Shown: piece by piece, positions 1 to 12,700 of the stretch | How the letters are laid out: every line of letters starts with the position of its first letter | How positions within the stretch are numbered: the stretch's first letter is position 1 | NCBI GenBank assembly: GCA_008360975.2 | Contig: CM039187.1 | Coordinates: 12,913,094 to 12,977,093, forward strand | Direction: 5' to 3' | DNA: 64,000 bases | Source: Lichenostomus cassidix | Taxonomy: Eukaryota > Chordata > Aves > Passeriformes > Meliphagidae | Program-made: the position numbers and the translations under genes | The notes under the pieces: model-generated | Seen by the model: the letters and a program-made list of their open reading frames with translations, nothing else | Told to the model about the DNA's origin: nothing | The model's database searches: none

Positions 1-609
1 GTTCCAGCTCCCAAGGACACCAGCAGCCTGAAATCATCTCCTTTTACTACTGAAGAAGCCAAATGCTCCTTCTCATCAGCCAGCACAGCCTCTTCCATTC
101 CGTGAAGCAACAGTACCAGTCTTCCAGGACTGAGCTGTGCCCACTCCTTTCACTCATCACTCCCCATCAGGCTCGGTACCAGCCACCTCCCCCAACCCTC
201 CCTTCCAAGAGGGCCTTGTTAAAAATGGACTGCTGGCTCTTGTTCTCCTGGAGTCAAACTGCAATTCCATGAAGCACAAGCACGATCACGGTCTGGCAGA
301 CAGATTATCCCTGACCCCTTCCAGGTGCATACAGCCAAGGAAATCTGCGAGTTGATGGAGTACCAGCTCTGGCAGAGGCTGGGCATTGTCCCGGCACTGT
401 CCCAGCCACGGTTCCATCCACAGCCCAGGACTCCTTTCCCGTACCATCAGCACAGGGTACTGTGCACTGTGCCCACCAACACCTCTCAAACATACCCAGG
501 CCCCAGGGAGGATGCTACTGCATCCCTTCACCCAGCTTAGCTGCAGGAATGTCTCGCTTCTTACCAACTTCCCAGGGCAACGGGATTTGCCGAGAGAGCT
601 GACCGCACC

Positions 610-1045
610 TGTGGGCACAGACACCGAGCGCTAGCCCCGGGCTCACGGGACGGCGGGAGAACCGCACCTTCCCGGGGACAGGACCTCTGCCAGCCGCACC
701 CGCCCCCTCGCAGGGAGAGGAGGAGTAGCAGAGAGGAATGCCCTTTGCATCCCGGGGTCTGCCCGGGGAGAGCGGCCGTGCGCCGGGGATAGCCCCCCGC
801 GGGCCGGGCAGCGGGAGCGGCCGGAGGTTCCCGGTGCCCCGGGAGCGGGGCCGCAGAGCCCGCCTGCCCCCTGGCGGTGCCGCACTGTCCCCCGCCGCCT
901 CTCCAGCCCCCCGGCACCTTCCCTCCGCTCTGCTGCGGGGGTCGTGCACGAAACGGGGGTTCGGCACCCCCGAGCCGGGTTTCTCCGCTGGTGCCCCCCA
1001 GGCAGCCGAGGTCGCGTGCCCCGGGGTTGGGATGCCAGCAGTCTT
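610..1045. promoter_or_regulatory. CpG island, promoter-like, gene not identified
   Basis: This stretch is very GC-rich and dense in CpG, in contrast to the flanking sequence, and stops abruptly at the CR1 element. Such islands usually mark vertebrate promoters. By synteny the gene beyond the NPM3 3' end would be FGF8, whose 5' end should face NPM3, but I could not find an FGF8 first exon here. The open frames across the island look like by-products of GC content. The first 600 bases of the window show no recognisable coding exon. Confidence 0.6.
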
Positions 1046-1047
1046 GG

Positions 1048-1438
1048 AGTAATGGAATTTTTTGGGTTGGAAGGGACTTTTAAAGGTTATCTAGTTCAAC
1101 CCCTCTGCCATGGACAGGGGCATCAACTAGGTCAGGTTGCTCAGAGCCCTGTTCAACCTGATCTTGAATGTTTTTGGGGATGGAGCATCTACCAGCTCTC
1201 TTGGCAACCTGTGCCAGTGTTTCACCACCCTCATTGTAAAAAACCTTTCTTCCTTATATTTGATTTAAATCAACCCTTTTAGTTTAAAATTATTACCCCT
1301 TGTTCTACTGGAACAGACCCTGCTAAAAAGTCTGTCCCTATCTTTCTTATAAGCCCCTTTAAGTACTGAAGTGCCACAGAAAGGTGTCCCCAGAGCCAGC
1401 TCTTCTTCAGTCCTTTTCCCTGTGCTGCAACAGGCTTT
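1048..1438 (-). repeat. CR1 LINE fragment (3' end)
   Basis: The plus strand carries the complement of an avian CR1 3' end: the block around 1060-1110 (TTGGGTTGGAAGGGAC and following), then the diagnostic stretches about a squared-off summary of losses near 1140-1210 and 1280-1400. The element is therefore inserted in minus orientation. It lies between the unidentified CpG island and the NPM3 3' end. The terminal 8-bp tandem repeat is missing or degraded, so the copy looks old. The 5' limit is approximate. Confidence 0.92.
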
Positions 1439-1934
1439 GAAGCCTCGTTCTGAGAGCTAGGCATGGGCTGTTTGGGGCCAGAAGGAAACAGTGGGTAGGT
1501 GGAAAGGAGCTGTACAGGTCCCAGAGCAAACAAATATAATCTAGAAAGGAGCCTGACCTGAGGATCTGGATTTCCTACGAGTCCATGCAACTGAGAAACT
1601 CACTGTCCGAGGGCATCAGCAGAGCCAGCGTGACAGAACAGTCCATGGTGCTTCTCAGGAACAATATCCAGTGTCTCAGACAAGGAGAACTGGGATAGTT
1701 ATCAACACATGGGCCAAGAATGCAAGACTGGCTGCAGAGAAACCACCAGAGGAACATTTAAGGGCAGAACCAGCCACTAGGGGTGAGAAATGCCACCTGG
1801 CTGGAGAAAGGATCAAACCCTCTCCAAATACCCAGGAGTGGGGGGACACAACTCAACAAAGGTCACAGCTCAGGCTTGCCCCACTGCAGTGTGCATGGGA
1901 AGAATCTGCCAGCCAGCAGAGACCTTTCTTCAGA
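1439..1934. other. Intergenic, no gene seen
   Basis: Unique-looking sequence between the CR1 fragment and the NPM3 poly(A) site. Short open frames on both strands show no recognisable domain and no convincing splice context. Confidence 0.5.
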
Positions 1935-1952
1935 CCTGATGCCTGAGAGACC

Positions 1953-1958
1953 TTTATT
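1953..1958 (-). terminator. NPM3: NPM3 poly(A) signal
   Basis: TTTATT on the plus strand reads AATAAA on the gene strand, about 715 bases past the NPM3 stop codon. It implies a 3' UTR of roughly 0.7 kb with cleavage near 1930-1940. The 197-codon open frame at 2012-2605 falls inside this 3' UTR and is not considered a gene. Confidence 0.75.
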
Positions 1959-2672
1959 AAGTGTAAGAACAGTTCTTTACAATGCATATTGACCCAGAAC
2001 CTCCCCCCAAATCAGACAGGCTGTGAGCTCCCACCCCACAATAATTGCAGTCCAGAACAGAGCTTGGGCCCCAGTTTCACCATTCCAAGTGCATAAAAAT
2101 AACCAAACTGTGAGTAAGCAAAGGCAAACACATTAGAATCAGTGAAAGTGCCTGTCCCATAGCTGGCTTTACATCCATCTGCTGGGTAAGGGGCCAGGAG
2201 TGGGTATTTCACAGCCAGGAAAAGGGGGTGCACAGAGCTGAGGTCCAGGACAGCAAGAAGGCACAGGGCAAGGATCACCTCCTCCATCCCCAACTCCCAG
2301 AACAGGGATGGGGTGGGAGAGGAGATACACCAGCAGCATCCATCCAGTTTTGGGATCACCCTCCCAGAGCTGTGTGAAAGGAGACACCCCAGTGCTGGGA
2401 GCAGCCCCTGCTCCCACCAAAAAGTTACAACAGCATAAAAACCAAAACAAAGTAGCAAATGTCGAGGTCCTGGCAAGAGGTGTCCAAGGTAAAAACCATC
2501 CACGGAGAGAAGTCCCAGTGAGTACCTAGAGGAAGAACCAGACTGAGAACAGCAAACTCCAGCAGCACATTCCACCCTCACTTGCCACACCAGTATCACA
2601 GCCACCCAGATCCTTCCTCCAAGGCTGTTTGGCCCCTCACCTTGTCTGGAGACAAGTTACTGCTTCCTCCTC

Positions 2673-5600
2673 CTACTTCTTGGCTGGCATAATAGGAGGA
2701 AGCTCCTCCTCATCCTCCTCAGACAAGTCATCTTCCTCCTCAAAGGAAGCATCTTCCCTGTGCACTGGGACACAAATAACTGTTATTCACCAGTGTATGT
2801 CTGTGCAAATACAACTGGCCCCGAAGACATCCCAAGAGCAGAGCAGCCCATGGAGCACTGAAACAGCTTCCATAGCAGCTAACAGTGGGAAATAAGCAGC
2901 ATCCCAGTAGGAGGGAGGTCTCGGAGGGGAATAGTGACAGCCAGACATGGTAAAAGTGGACAGTTTGAGACGTCCAGACTTTTCCCAAGCAAGGCTTTAT
3001 GGGAGGGAGGGAATCCCTGCATGGAGATGGCCCTTGGGGAACTAGCACAAAGGAGGGACAGAGAATGCATGCCAGGCAGCACCCAATGCATCTCCCAGGG
3101 GCTCCCGGGCTGGTGGTCACACTGGAGGGAGCCCCTTCATAGCCCTTACTCCTCCCAAGATTTTTCCCTTCCTTCAATCCTTACTGATCCTGTGCCAGCC
3201 GGCGAGGTGCACTGGGCCAGAGCCTGCTGCCAGGCGAAAGGTCACTGGAGGCTGAAGCTTGAAGTTGTCCAGACTCAGCTGCAAAGTGCAGAGACAGAGC
3301 TGAGTTAGGGGCAGAGGCAAAATGCAGAATATCCTGTAGCTCCCAGTGCAGCACCTGGCCCAGTTAAACACATCCATCTGAGGGCACCCAACACATTTGC
3401 CTGTGAGCTGCAGATCCTAGATCAGGATCCACAAACATCCAGAGCTGTCCTGTTCCCTGCAGCCATCCCCCCACCAAGCCTTCAAATCAACCTCTTACCA
3501 AGGGCTGGCATGACAACTTCAGATTTGCCACAGGCACAGCAATCTCTTGGTTCTCATGGTTTCGCCCAACGACTTCCACCACGTTGCATTCATCCTTGGC
3601 ACCATCTGTGAGGCACACCTGGGTGGGAGGGAGATTGTGAACTACTGTTCACACAGGGGACACACCAGGAAGAGCTGGGGCTCTCCATGGGACAAGTAAC
3701 CCACAGCAATTCTACCAGCCCAGATACCATGCAAGGTGTGAGGATGCTGCTCCACAAAACAGGGAGAGCACTGAACCACCCTGTAGCAATTGTCCCCTGA
3801 CTGCCTCGGAAGGGGCTCTGTGCCTTTCCCAGCTGTGACTTGCAGTCACCTCAAGGGATGGCCCCCAGGTTGCATTTTCTGCTGATATGATCCATGCTGG
3901 CAGGTTCTATGCTCCCAGGAGAGAAAACATCCCCAGAGAGAGGCAGGAATGAAGCCCTGCACCTATCTGGGCTTGGGGAGCAACAAGCCAGAGACCCAGC
4001 TGGTGTGAATCTGATGTGAAGCTCCAGCAAGGTCAAATACAAGAGAAAAAATTTTTCCTTCACTGCCTGCTTGGAGCATTCCCCTACTCAGCAGTCTCCT
4101 GCTATCATGGGCTTTGCACAAGCACTTCCGTATGATGGATAAACATGACCACTCTATGTCCTGCCCTGAGATCAGCCAGTGCTGGGACCTCAGCCAAGAG
4201 AGGTCCCAGGTCCAGCCCTGCTAAGAAAGGAGGATGAGGCTGGAAAGGATATGGGTGACTACAGGAGACAACAAGTACAGTTAATTCATATTTCTCTTAC
4301 CACAGAGAGTGCCAAAATGTGGTCAGAGTCATCTTCTTCATCCACCTGAAATGTGTAAGATTTGGTACTGGCAGTCAGCTCACAGCCTAGAAGGAGAAGA
4401 TCAGAAAAGCTGTAGCAGGCATTACACAGCACAAGGCACCACAGGCAAAGGGTTCTGAGGGAGAGCTCTGCCCAGACATGCACATGGCATCCCTAAAACT
4501 TTATTTTCTCTTGTGAGGAGCAGCGTCAGGCCAGGGCACCCTGGGCTCCTGGGTCCCAGAGAATTACACACCTGCCTCTGCACCATGCAGGGACAAAACC
4601 TGGTGTCCCCAAAGTGGGCTGCCATGAAGCAATGCCCATGGGCACCCAAGGTTCCCAAGCACTGGCAGGGAAAGGCTCTTCCCCTCCAGAGAGCAGAACA
4701 GTCAGGGCACACCACTGTGGGAAACAGGAGGGAGCAGAAAAAACAGTGACTCTTCTCATGCCATCGCCAGCACAACCTTTTCTTGGATGGGAGTCTGGAA
4801 GCAGAGTGCAAGACCTGAATGATGAGGCACAAGCCAAGGGGAGGAAGTCAGGCCAAGCTGCAGGGAGCTGGAGTCCCTCAAGAGAAGTTTTGAGACATAT
4901 TTTATTACATATTTCTTCAGACAGTTACAAAACCAAGGCAGACACATAACTATGTCTTCAGCTCTTAGGAACAGGATTCAGCCAACCAAAGGGAGGGAGT
5001 AAACTGCCCTGGGTGCGTTTACTTTTTGCAGGATGATTCACCAATGCGAGGCAGATCGGAAAAACACAGGGCTGAACTCTGCATACCAGTGCCGGCATTG
5101 GCAAGGGAGAGGAATACACGAACGCAGCCCAGGGCGGGACCTCTTCTTGCCCACGCTACTGTATTCAACTCGCCGAGGGGAGGACCAAACCTTAGGTGCA
5201 TAAAAGGCCTGGGGACCTGCAGCTCTGCATGGCGCGCACTCTGCATGGCGCGCAGAGCCGCGCTGCCCCGCTCGGGCTGGGCGCTGGCCGCACACGCGGC
5301 TGCGAGCAGCGCAGGGCAGGGTGTGCCGGGGTTTCCACAGCCCGGCCGAAACCCCTCCCAGAGAGGAGGGGCACGGCTCCACCGCCCCGCCACAGGCGCT
5401 CACGAAACGCTGACGTGCGAGCGTGGGGGATTAACCGGAGGAGCGGGACAGACCGGCGAGAGCCGGGGCTGCCAACCCCCCGCCCCACTATTTCCAGCCC
5501 TCTAAAGCCGCCAGAATACCAAGACCCCACGCGGCTCTCCCCGAACTGCCCCGGGACCATCAGCATGTGCCCGTTCCCTCCCAAGCCCGATCATACACGT

Positions 5601-6106
5601 GTCTCTCCCCCTCGTCCTCCCCGCAGCACGTCAATGCCCTCCACGTGTCTCTTCAAACCCACGTGTCTCTCTCGCCTCCTTCCCCGCTCAAGGTGTCTGC
5701 CGTCCCCAGGTCTCTCTTTGACCGCCCCCCGGCCCTATTGCCCCCACACGTGTTCCCCGCCACACAAACGTGTCGTTCCAGCCTCCACGCCGTCCCATTT
5801 TTTACTCACCAAAGTCGCTTTCTGCCCCGTCTCTCTTCTGCCCCCCATTTATTGCTCCAACGCGTCTCTCCTGCCCCCCAGTTCCCTTTTACCCTCCTAC
5901 CTCCCCCTCTTGTCCCCCCACCCCCTGCCCCACGTGTCGCCTCCCCAATTCATCTATGACGCCGCACGTGTCTCGCTTCCCCCCACGTGTCTCTCCGTCC
6001 CCCTTCCCCGTGTCCCCGCTCTCCTTCCCCGTGTCCCCGCTCCCCTGGCCCGGCTCCGCTCACCGAACAGGACGCTGCCGGGGCAGGCGGGCCCGTGCGG
6101 CTCCAT
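2673..6106 (-). CDS. NPM3: Nucleoplasmin-3 (NPM3), 5 coding exons, 144 aa
   Basis: Histone-chaperone-family protein that in mammals associates with nucleophosmin in the nucleolus and affects rRNA biogenesis. Coding exons (gene order): 6106-6064, 4386-4301, 3618-3499, 3278-3185, 2764-2673; all introns GT-AG and frames join without a break. Seen in the product: a short N-terminus, then the nucleoplasmin core beginning CELTASTKSYTFQV, the strand KDECNVVEVVGRNHE, the conserved LKLSCQP and LQPPVTFRL blocks, then an acidic tail (EEEDDLSEEDEEE) ending PIMPAKK. This matches human NPM3 (178 aa, ending in LPAKKQGGRP as I recall) with a shorter N-terminus and no residues after PAKK. The start is the only ATG in the CpG-rich first exon in frame with the donor at 6063. 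Exon 5 uses the acceptor before 2764, not the AG six bases further on, because only it keeps the acidic-tail frame. Confidence 0.95.
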
Positions 6107-6300
6107 GCGGCGGCGGCGCTGGCGGCGGCTCTGGGAGCGGGGCGGGCCGTGCAGTGCCGTACCGAGCCGAGCCGCTCCGCCCCGCCCCGCGCCCGCCCCC
6201 GGGGACCGAACCAAAGGGTCCTGCAGCAGCGCCCCGCAGGCTGTAACGCGGGGATCTCCTGCCCATCTTGCGCCTTCAGAGTTTACTGACCTCACGGCCA
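5000..6300 (-). promoter_or_regulatory. NPM3: NPM3 CpG-island promoter and first-intron region
   Basis: GC- and CpG-rich block covering the first coding exon of NPM3 (6064-6106), presumed transcription start region just above it, and most of the 5' half of intron 1. Pyrimidine-rich on the plus strand from 5470 to 6060. A 377-codon plus-strand open frame spans it, but it is proline/serine-rich low complexity arising from the repeat and is not supported as a gene. Confidence 0.75.
5596..5989. repeat. Degenerate CACGTGTCTC repeat array (seven E-boxes)
   Basis: Seven exact CACGTG hexamers begin at 5596, 5642, 5660, 5747, 5931, 5965 and 5984, nearly all followed by TCTC or TCGC and embedded in C-rich spacer. 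Near-copies continue at 5768 (AACGTGTCG) and around 6009 and 6031 (CCCGTGTCC). CACGTG is the core site for Myc/Max, USF, CLOCK/BMAL and related bHLH factors. The array lies in NPM3 intron 1, within 520 bases of the start codon. Confidence 0.85.
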
Positions 6301-7470
6301 GCTGCGGAAACACCACACCGGAAAAATAGCCCTTCTCGTGGGCACCATCCCCGCCCACGGCAGCAGTCGCCCCAGCATGGGGGAGGAAACACAGGGCATC
6401 CACAGAGGCAGAAGGCTGAGGGCATAAAGAGGGGTACTGGGGGACTGGAGAGTGACAAGGACGGAGGCAGGGCCACAACGGGAGGGACCTGTTCATCTCT
6501 ATCCCTTTAAGCATGGGCGAGAGCAGCGTGTCCTGACACTGGGGACTGCAGCACAGGAGCGTTTGAGCGTAGAAGGCAATATTCTACTTCAAAATCTACA
6601 GCAGGGAGCAGAGGGCTGGACTGGCCTTTCAAAACAGAAAGGGAAGCAGCCTGCTTGGTGCTGCAGGGACACTGCCAAATTAAAACAAACCCCACTGAGT
6701 TCACACTGCATTCTGGGGACAAACCTGGCTCTGCTCCCACGGCCACTGCCAGCCAGCCACTTGCTTTGCTTGAGAGGTTTGAAAAGCTGACCCAGGTCCC
6801 AGAATGAGGCAAGTGCTCATGCAGCAATCGTTATACAAGCACAGCCATGTGCTTCTCAGCAGCTGCTCTGCGCAGCCACCTGACCCTACCTGACCCATCT
6901 GCAGCCACCACCCTGGAGCAATGGAAGCAGGAGCATCCACTGCTGCATTATGCTCCCTTAAAGGAAGTCTGGTGCAACATCAGAGCCCAGCCTTGATTCC
7001 TGGGCCAAGCTGTATTGTACAGAGGCAAGTCTGTCATAACCTCGTGAAACAGGCTCCAAGAAAACAGTCACCTATATGCAACACATTACTCATTTTAAGA
7101 GAATGTTTACTGGGCCAGGAGAAAAGTTTTACAACTGCTAACTTCCCTGCTTAGTTTGTGTGTTATCCTGTTCTCTACACAGCTTCTGAACCACCCCACC
7201 AGTGCACTTGTACAGCAGGTGAATGAACTCTTGTGAAGTGACCTTAAAACAAGCTGCTTTCCATACCCCTGGCCCATCCCTTTGCTTAGCTGTCATTCTA
7301 AGCAGGAAGCTCCTTGCTTTGGGTATCTCAGTATTTAGATTCCCAAGTTAATTTCTGAGGATGTACAACTGTCAGCACCAAAACCAGACAACTCTCTGAC
7401 AGCTGATCCAGAGGGCATCCAACACTTACAGTGTGATGTAACATGTTGCTGAACCACTTCTGGTTCTGGA
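6300..7470. other. Intergenic between NPM3 5' end and OGA 3' end
   Basis: About 1.2 kb between the NPM3 promoter island and the OGA poly(A) site. Apart from the tail of the CpG island I see no exon, repeat family or RNA gene in it. Confidence 0.55.
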
Positions 7471-7491
7471 AGCTCATACACAAAATACACA

Positions 7492-7497
7492 TTTATT
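7492..7497 (-). terminator. OGA: OGA poly(A) signal (candidate)
   Basis: TTTATT on the plus strand gives AATAAA on the gene strand, about 2.15 kb past the OGA stop codon. It would give a 3' UTR of about 2.2 kb, AT-rich throughout. Other weaker variants lie within the UTR, so earlier sites may also be used. Confidence 0.6.
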
Positions 7498-9644
7498 TAC
7501 ATTCACTTCTCAATTTTTATTCTATTTCTCGCATGGTCTTCAAATACAGTTTTACAGGTCTTTTTCTGCTACAGATACTGTTGATCTAAAACAGATTAAT
7601 GAAAGTGGCATTCCAACCTTAATGAAAATTCATAACCATGAAAGATATGTCAACGTATCACTTTACAATCCTAGAATGATGGTATTGGCCTGACATTCCA
7701 TAGGCTTAGACAATTAACTTCTATAATAATAACAAATTCATAGGAAGAGAAAATGTGGCAACTCCTTAAAAGCCAAGAAATAAGGCCACAAGCATCCTAT
7801 GCTGTAATGTTATGCATCCAGATAAAATAAGTCGAGTCTGGTATCCATGAAGAAACAAAACTCTCTCACCTGGTAAATCAAGGTATCAGCTACTCAACAT
7901 GCACTCAAAGCTGTATAAAAACTAGTGGCATTCAGCTTGGACTTAATGAAATCCCACAGCACAACCCCGTACCTCTCTCTAAAAATGAAATGAACTTGTT
8001 TCAACTTAAATACTTCACTACCGCATTAAAAATCATTCACATTCTGCAAAGGGAAAAAAAAAAGAAAAAAAGAAAATAAACACCTTGCACTTGACTGCAC
8101 CAGAAGGCCAAACACAGCATCTCCTTACGGGCTGCAGAGAGCATTACTGCAGTCTTAATGCCATTCATTACAGGCTGCAAATCAACTTCAATGCAGCTGG
8201 AGGCTTGTAAGAGCAACCAAGCTTCCTTTGTGCACCACTGAAAAAACCCCAGGAAAATTTAAACATAAAATCTAGACAGCTGATGGCAGCAGGTGGAAGA
8301 AACAAAGCACTGCAAGGTGCATGCCATTGTCCAATCACCTGTCTGGGACACTGGGACTTCCATGAAATACCATTTTCATAAATGATCCAACCTGACTGCC
8401 AGGTCCCATATGATGCTGGTTCCATCCCATAACCAAGCATGTCCATCCTGGGTAAAAACATTAAACTCTTGGAACATTTAAAAGTAGATAACCATTTAAA
8501 TAATGTGTAAAAATGTGCTTATTGTGGCATTTCTTATAGAAAAGTTATTTGATACAAATGTGCAGGACTTGAAGACCCTGATTTAATCAAACTAGTACGA
8601 ACAGGCTTTGAAACATGGTGACTCTTCCAAGGACAAATCCCAGCTGTGGGCCAGCTCTCTCTCCCTCTCACCATCTTTCATCCATAATCCCATGTGAACA
8701 TTACCAAAATTAACGGGTTCAGCAAAGCATCCTGTAAATTGCTGTTTCAGTCCCAGGAGAATAATACCCTCAAGCAGTGACAAACTGCTATCTGAAGGAA
8801 GGGTCAGTTGGGATCTGCTCCCCTGTCCCAAGATGGTCAGTTCCTAGCCCTGGATATGAGGCACAAGAAGAAAGGTCAGTGCTGAGGACAGACTTGTTCT
8901 CGATTGTGGTTTTAGGTTATTCAAAAGTGCCATCTTGGACCTATACCATTTTACTTTTCAAAAGAAAAAGTTACAAAAACTAGTAAACAAAAAGTTAGTC
9001 AGCATACAGCTAAATTTATATACACTGAGATTTACAAGTTTGTCATTAAGTGACTTCTGCCACAGACCACTGCACATTCGTCCCTAACAAAACACAAAGC
9101 TTGAACCAATGGTCATTAGAAATGACAACAGGTCATTGCTTTATCAACAAGCGTAAAGGTAGTAAAAAATAGAACTGTAACTACTTATCTTTAAAAATGC
9201 TGATTGACACAAGCAATCCCTCCCATTTCTGCAACTTCCAGTTGCACATCCTATTCTATGACAGAGAAAAAAAACCTGCATCTTTATAGGCATTCTGCCA
9301 GAGACCTATTTTCTGTTGACACTTGAACACAGAGAACTGTCGTCAACCACAGCACCGATTGAGAGGGATTCCTCTGAGAAGCTATAGCCCATGCAAGATT
9401 CCTTGGCACTTCACACAGGACCAGGAGAGGACAAGGTTTCTCTTTGTTATAACGATGTTTTCAGCAGCATTATCCCCTTCCAACAAATTACAGTCTGAAT
9501 GTGTGATGGGTGATTTTCGCATAGCCCCTTTTACCAAGCTGGCTTATTGCTGGCTTTGTGCAGTTAGACCATATGAAGATCCCCACCACTACCTGCCCAG
9601 CTGTTAAGGGTCTACAGTACTGGAACAGTTCACTGTCAAGCACT

Positions 9645-9781
9645 TCACAGGCTTCTTCCAAGGATAACAACATCCTTTGGAAATCCTTCCATTTTAGCAA
9701 TTTCAAAACAACCCAGCTTGCTGTAAAATTCCAAGATTCTTTTATCATCTGGTCTCACTTCACAAAAAGCCCCACGGGAGC
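9645..9781 (-). CDS. OGA: OGA last coding exon (16)
   Basis: Encodes the end of the pseudo-histone-acetyltransferase domain, from [12 protein letters not shown] to the C-terminus GRSL, followed by TGA at 9645-9647. Acceptor AG directly before 9781 after a pyrimidine-rich tract. Nearly identical to the human C-terminus. Confidence 0.97.
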
Positions 9782-12700
9782 CTGAAGAAGGAAGAAAAGA
9801 AAATACTGTTGGAGACCCGTTACAGTAAAAGGCACAGACATAAAATATTACTAGAGTTCCCACCTATTTTAACAGGTAAATCAGTGATCCAATTCGACGT
9901 GGAGCATAGTGCCCAAGAGTCTAGATTTATGGCAGCATAGCTGATCATGCCCTAACAGGATGGCATCTCATCAGTCTGAATAAACCCTCTGCACACCTTT
10001 CACTGCACACAAAAATATCTGATGCTGGCTCCAAAAACAGCATTACAAGAGGGCACAAAGAAGTACAAAGGAACTGTGAGTGTGGGGAGAGCAGTCAGGG
10101 CAGGGAGCCAAGCACTTCCCATACTGAAAGTTTGGTAATTACTCACTAGTGCATACAGCCACATATAAAAAAAAAAGCAGCATCACAGCCAGCAGGGAAA
10201 ATACAGACTTTTGTGCAATGGTCAAGACGTAAAGATGTGTGCACTCAGTGCCAAATTGCTCCCTCAGTTCTGCCTATCTTCTAATTGGCAGGATAATAGC
10301 TAAAGTGAAAAGCTACCTTTTTCAAGGCAGCAGCAGAAGTTAGCTATTCAAAAGCTTCTTCCCAAGTTTGCCTTGCACCCTAGAACTGACATGTAGTTAG
10401 GAAACAGGGAATTTTAAGTGCAAGAAACTTACCATTAGCCTTTAGAGAAGAGAGCAGGCAGGCCATCATACTTTTGGCCACACTTGGATCTGTCACTTTT
10501 TTGTGGATATCTATCTTTATCAAAGATGGGAAGTTAGCAAGGAATGATTCTGGCAATACTTCTTGTTCTTCATGGAAGCTTAGCATTATTTTCTGAAAAG
10601 AATACAGGAAGCAGGTATTTAATAATTATCAAGCTTTTCATTTGCATTCATTGTTATCAGGGGAGACTGCTTTGCTCACGGAGTATACCTCCAAACCAGC
10701 AGGCTTTTCAGCTACACCTCTGATGGACCCTTAGTTCCTCATCTGCTGAATTGCTGTCTGTACTCTAGACAAAAAGACTGGGTAGAAAACCTCCTCAGAC
10801 CACCTAAGGAGGCATGCAAAGCTCCTTCTCAGTGACCCACGCTTGAAGTGAAAGAAAATATAAGCCAACTCATAACCAATAGCTGATGCACAGATAACTC
10901 TTTTTTGCTTCTTTGCATTTTTAGTGGGCAATTTTAGGTTGCTTTGCACCATTTACAGCTGTCACACTCCACAAATAATTCATAGATTTTTACACCAAAA
11001 CCAAGTGCTCTTGAATTTGTTTCCCATACTTAAACTGATGTGACTTGCAGTGCTCTACCTGCAGCACAGGAAAACTAATACTGTATTTTTTAGCAGAACA
11101 GAGAAGAAGCAATACTTTATTTTCAAAATGTAATTTTGTCTAGTTAAGGTGCTTTACATTTACTGCATTGATTACTACTAAAATACACCTCATGGGTGTG
11201 TTACAGCACACAGCTGTATCTCACTAACAACGAATAATTTCATATCTCCTTCTCATACATCAGATGCTTTAATACATGCTCAAAGTCTGCAGAAAGGTGC
11301 AAAAACTGAATTTCATGTGAGCTCAAAATGCAAGAGAAAAATAAGGCCCACTTTGGAAAGACTTCAGCATACAGTTCTGATCTCACAGGTTATACCAACC
11401 TCTGCCTCAGACAGCTCCTTGTCACTATTTGGTTTAGTATATTTCTCTTGCATGAAAGGGATCCAAGACATTTTGCATTTCTTAATGAAGGGAGTCACAT
11501 CAACCGTTCCCAAAGCATAGCCACATATGCCATCCTCATCTTCTAAGACGAAGCAGTAATCCAGGCTGAGGGTGAGCAGACCTCCAACTAACCTGCAGAG
11601 TGAAATGTGCAAATTCAGTCAAAATGTCAGTTTGAAAAAGTATGCCCTTTAGGTACCATGGAGGAGACTCCAGGGTCAACCAAAATTCCAGTCATAGAAT
11701 TAGTTCTGACAAAGCACTAATTGACAGATCAGCTGTCAAAACTCAGCTATAAACAACATCTGCACCTCAGGATTCCACAATTTAATTCCATACACACTGC
11801 TCTTCAGCTTTTGCCTTAGTTGTTCTGCTGCCATTTTTCTCTTGTTCTTTCATCATTTCCTTTGGGTATTGTTTGATACCAGTTACATATCCTTCCTTAA
11901 CTGCCTTCCTGTCACTCAGAGCAGGCTCTCTATTAAATTCTATCTAAATTAAATCCCTGAGACAAAAAAGCCCCACTCAAAGTAGCTCATTTTACAGCTC
12001 AGATTTAACATCTTTTTTTTTTTTTTTAACTTCATCTACCATTGCTTATCCTTTTTAAAAGTTCGTGCACATGCTTCAGAAAAAACTTGAGGCACTTGGC
12101 TGGGAGACTGTGCCTCAAAAACCTTTCAATTCTATCTTAAGAACTACAGTAAGTTGGAAAAAATACCAGAGGGTAACTACAGATTATGGACACTCTCATG
12201 ATATACCTTCACAAAATCTTAAATAAGATGCTATGATGCATAGGTTTCATAATACAGAGATTTCAGCTAAATCTATTTTCTAACAGCTCACAACAGGTTA
12301 CTAGCACAGGAACTGAGACATAAATGTCAAGAGTCTCTTTAAGAAACCAAAATCCCAGCTTCCTGAGGGAAAATTATTTTATCTATTTCAAATGTTCTTT
12401 GTATTCCTCGCACACACACTTCTAAACATTCAAATTAAATACACTGTCAGGACTTCATCCTTTAGAACCACCTCTGCAGGACACTAATACATACTTGTCT
12501 CCAATTAAATCTGGTAAACTATGGAAGGGTTGATCAGCTCCATCAGCATACATTTCTCTGCAGATCTTATATACAGATGCCTAAGAGGAGAAAAGAGACC
12601 ATTTCAATTTATTGGTCACATTCAAAAGAGATGATGCCATTAACAGCTACATTGTAACCTACTACTGACAAGCACTGAGTAGCCAGAGATCAAAAGTATC

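Noticed and set aside
2012..2605. 197-codon minus-strand open frame
   Set aside because: Falls in the NPM3 3' UTR between the stop codon and the AATAAA; no domain.
5196..6329. 377-codon plus-strand open frame
   Set aside because: Low-complexity Pro/Ser/Arg product over the NPM3 CpG island and E-box repeat, antisense to the verified NPM3 first exon.
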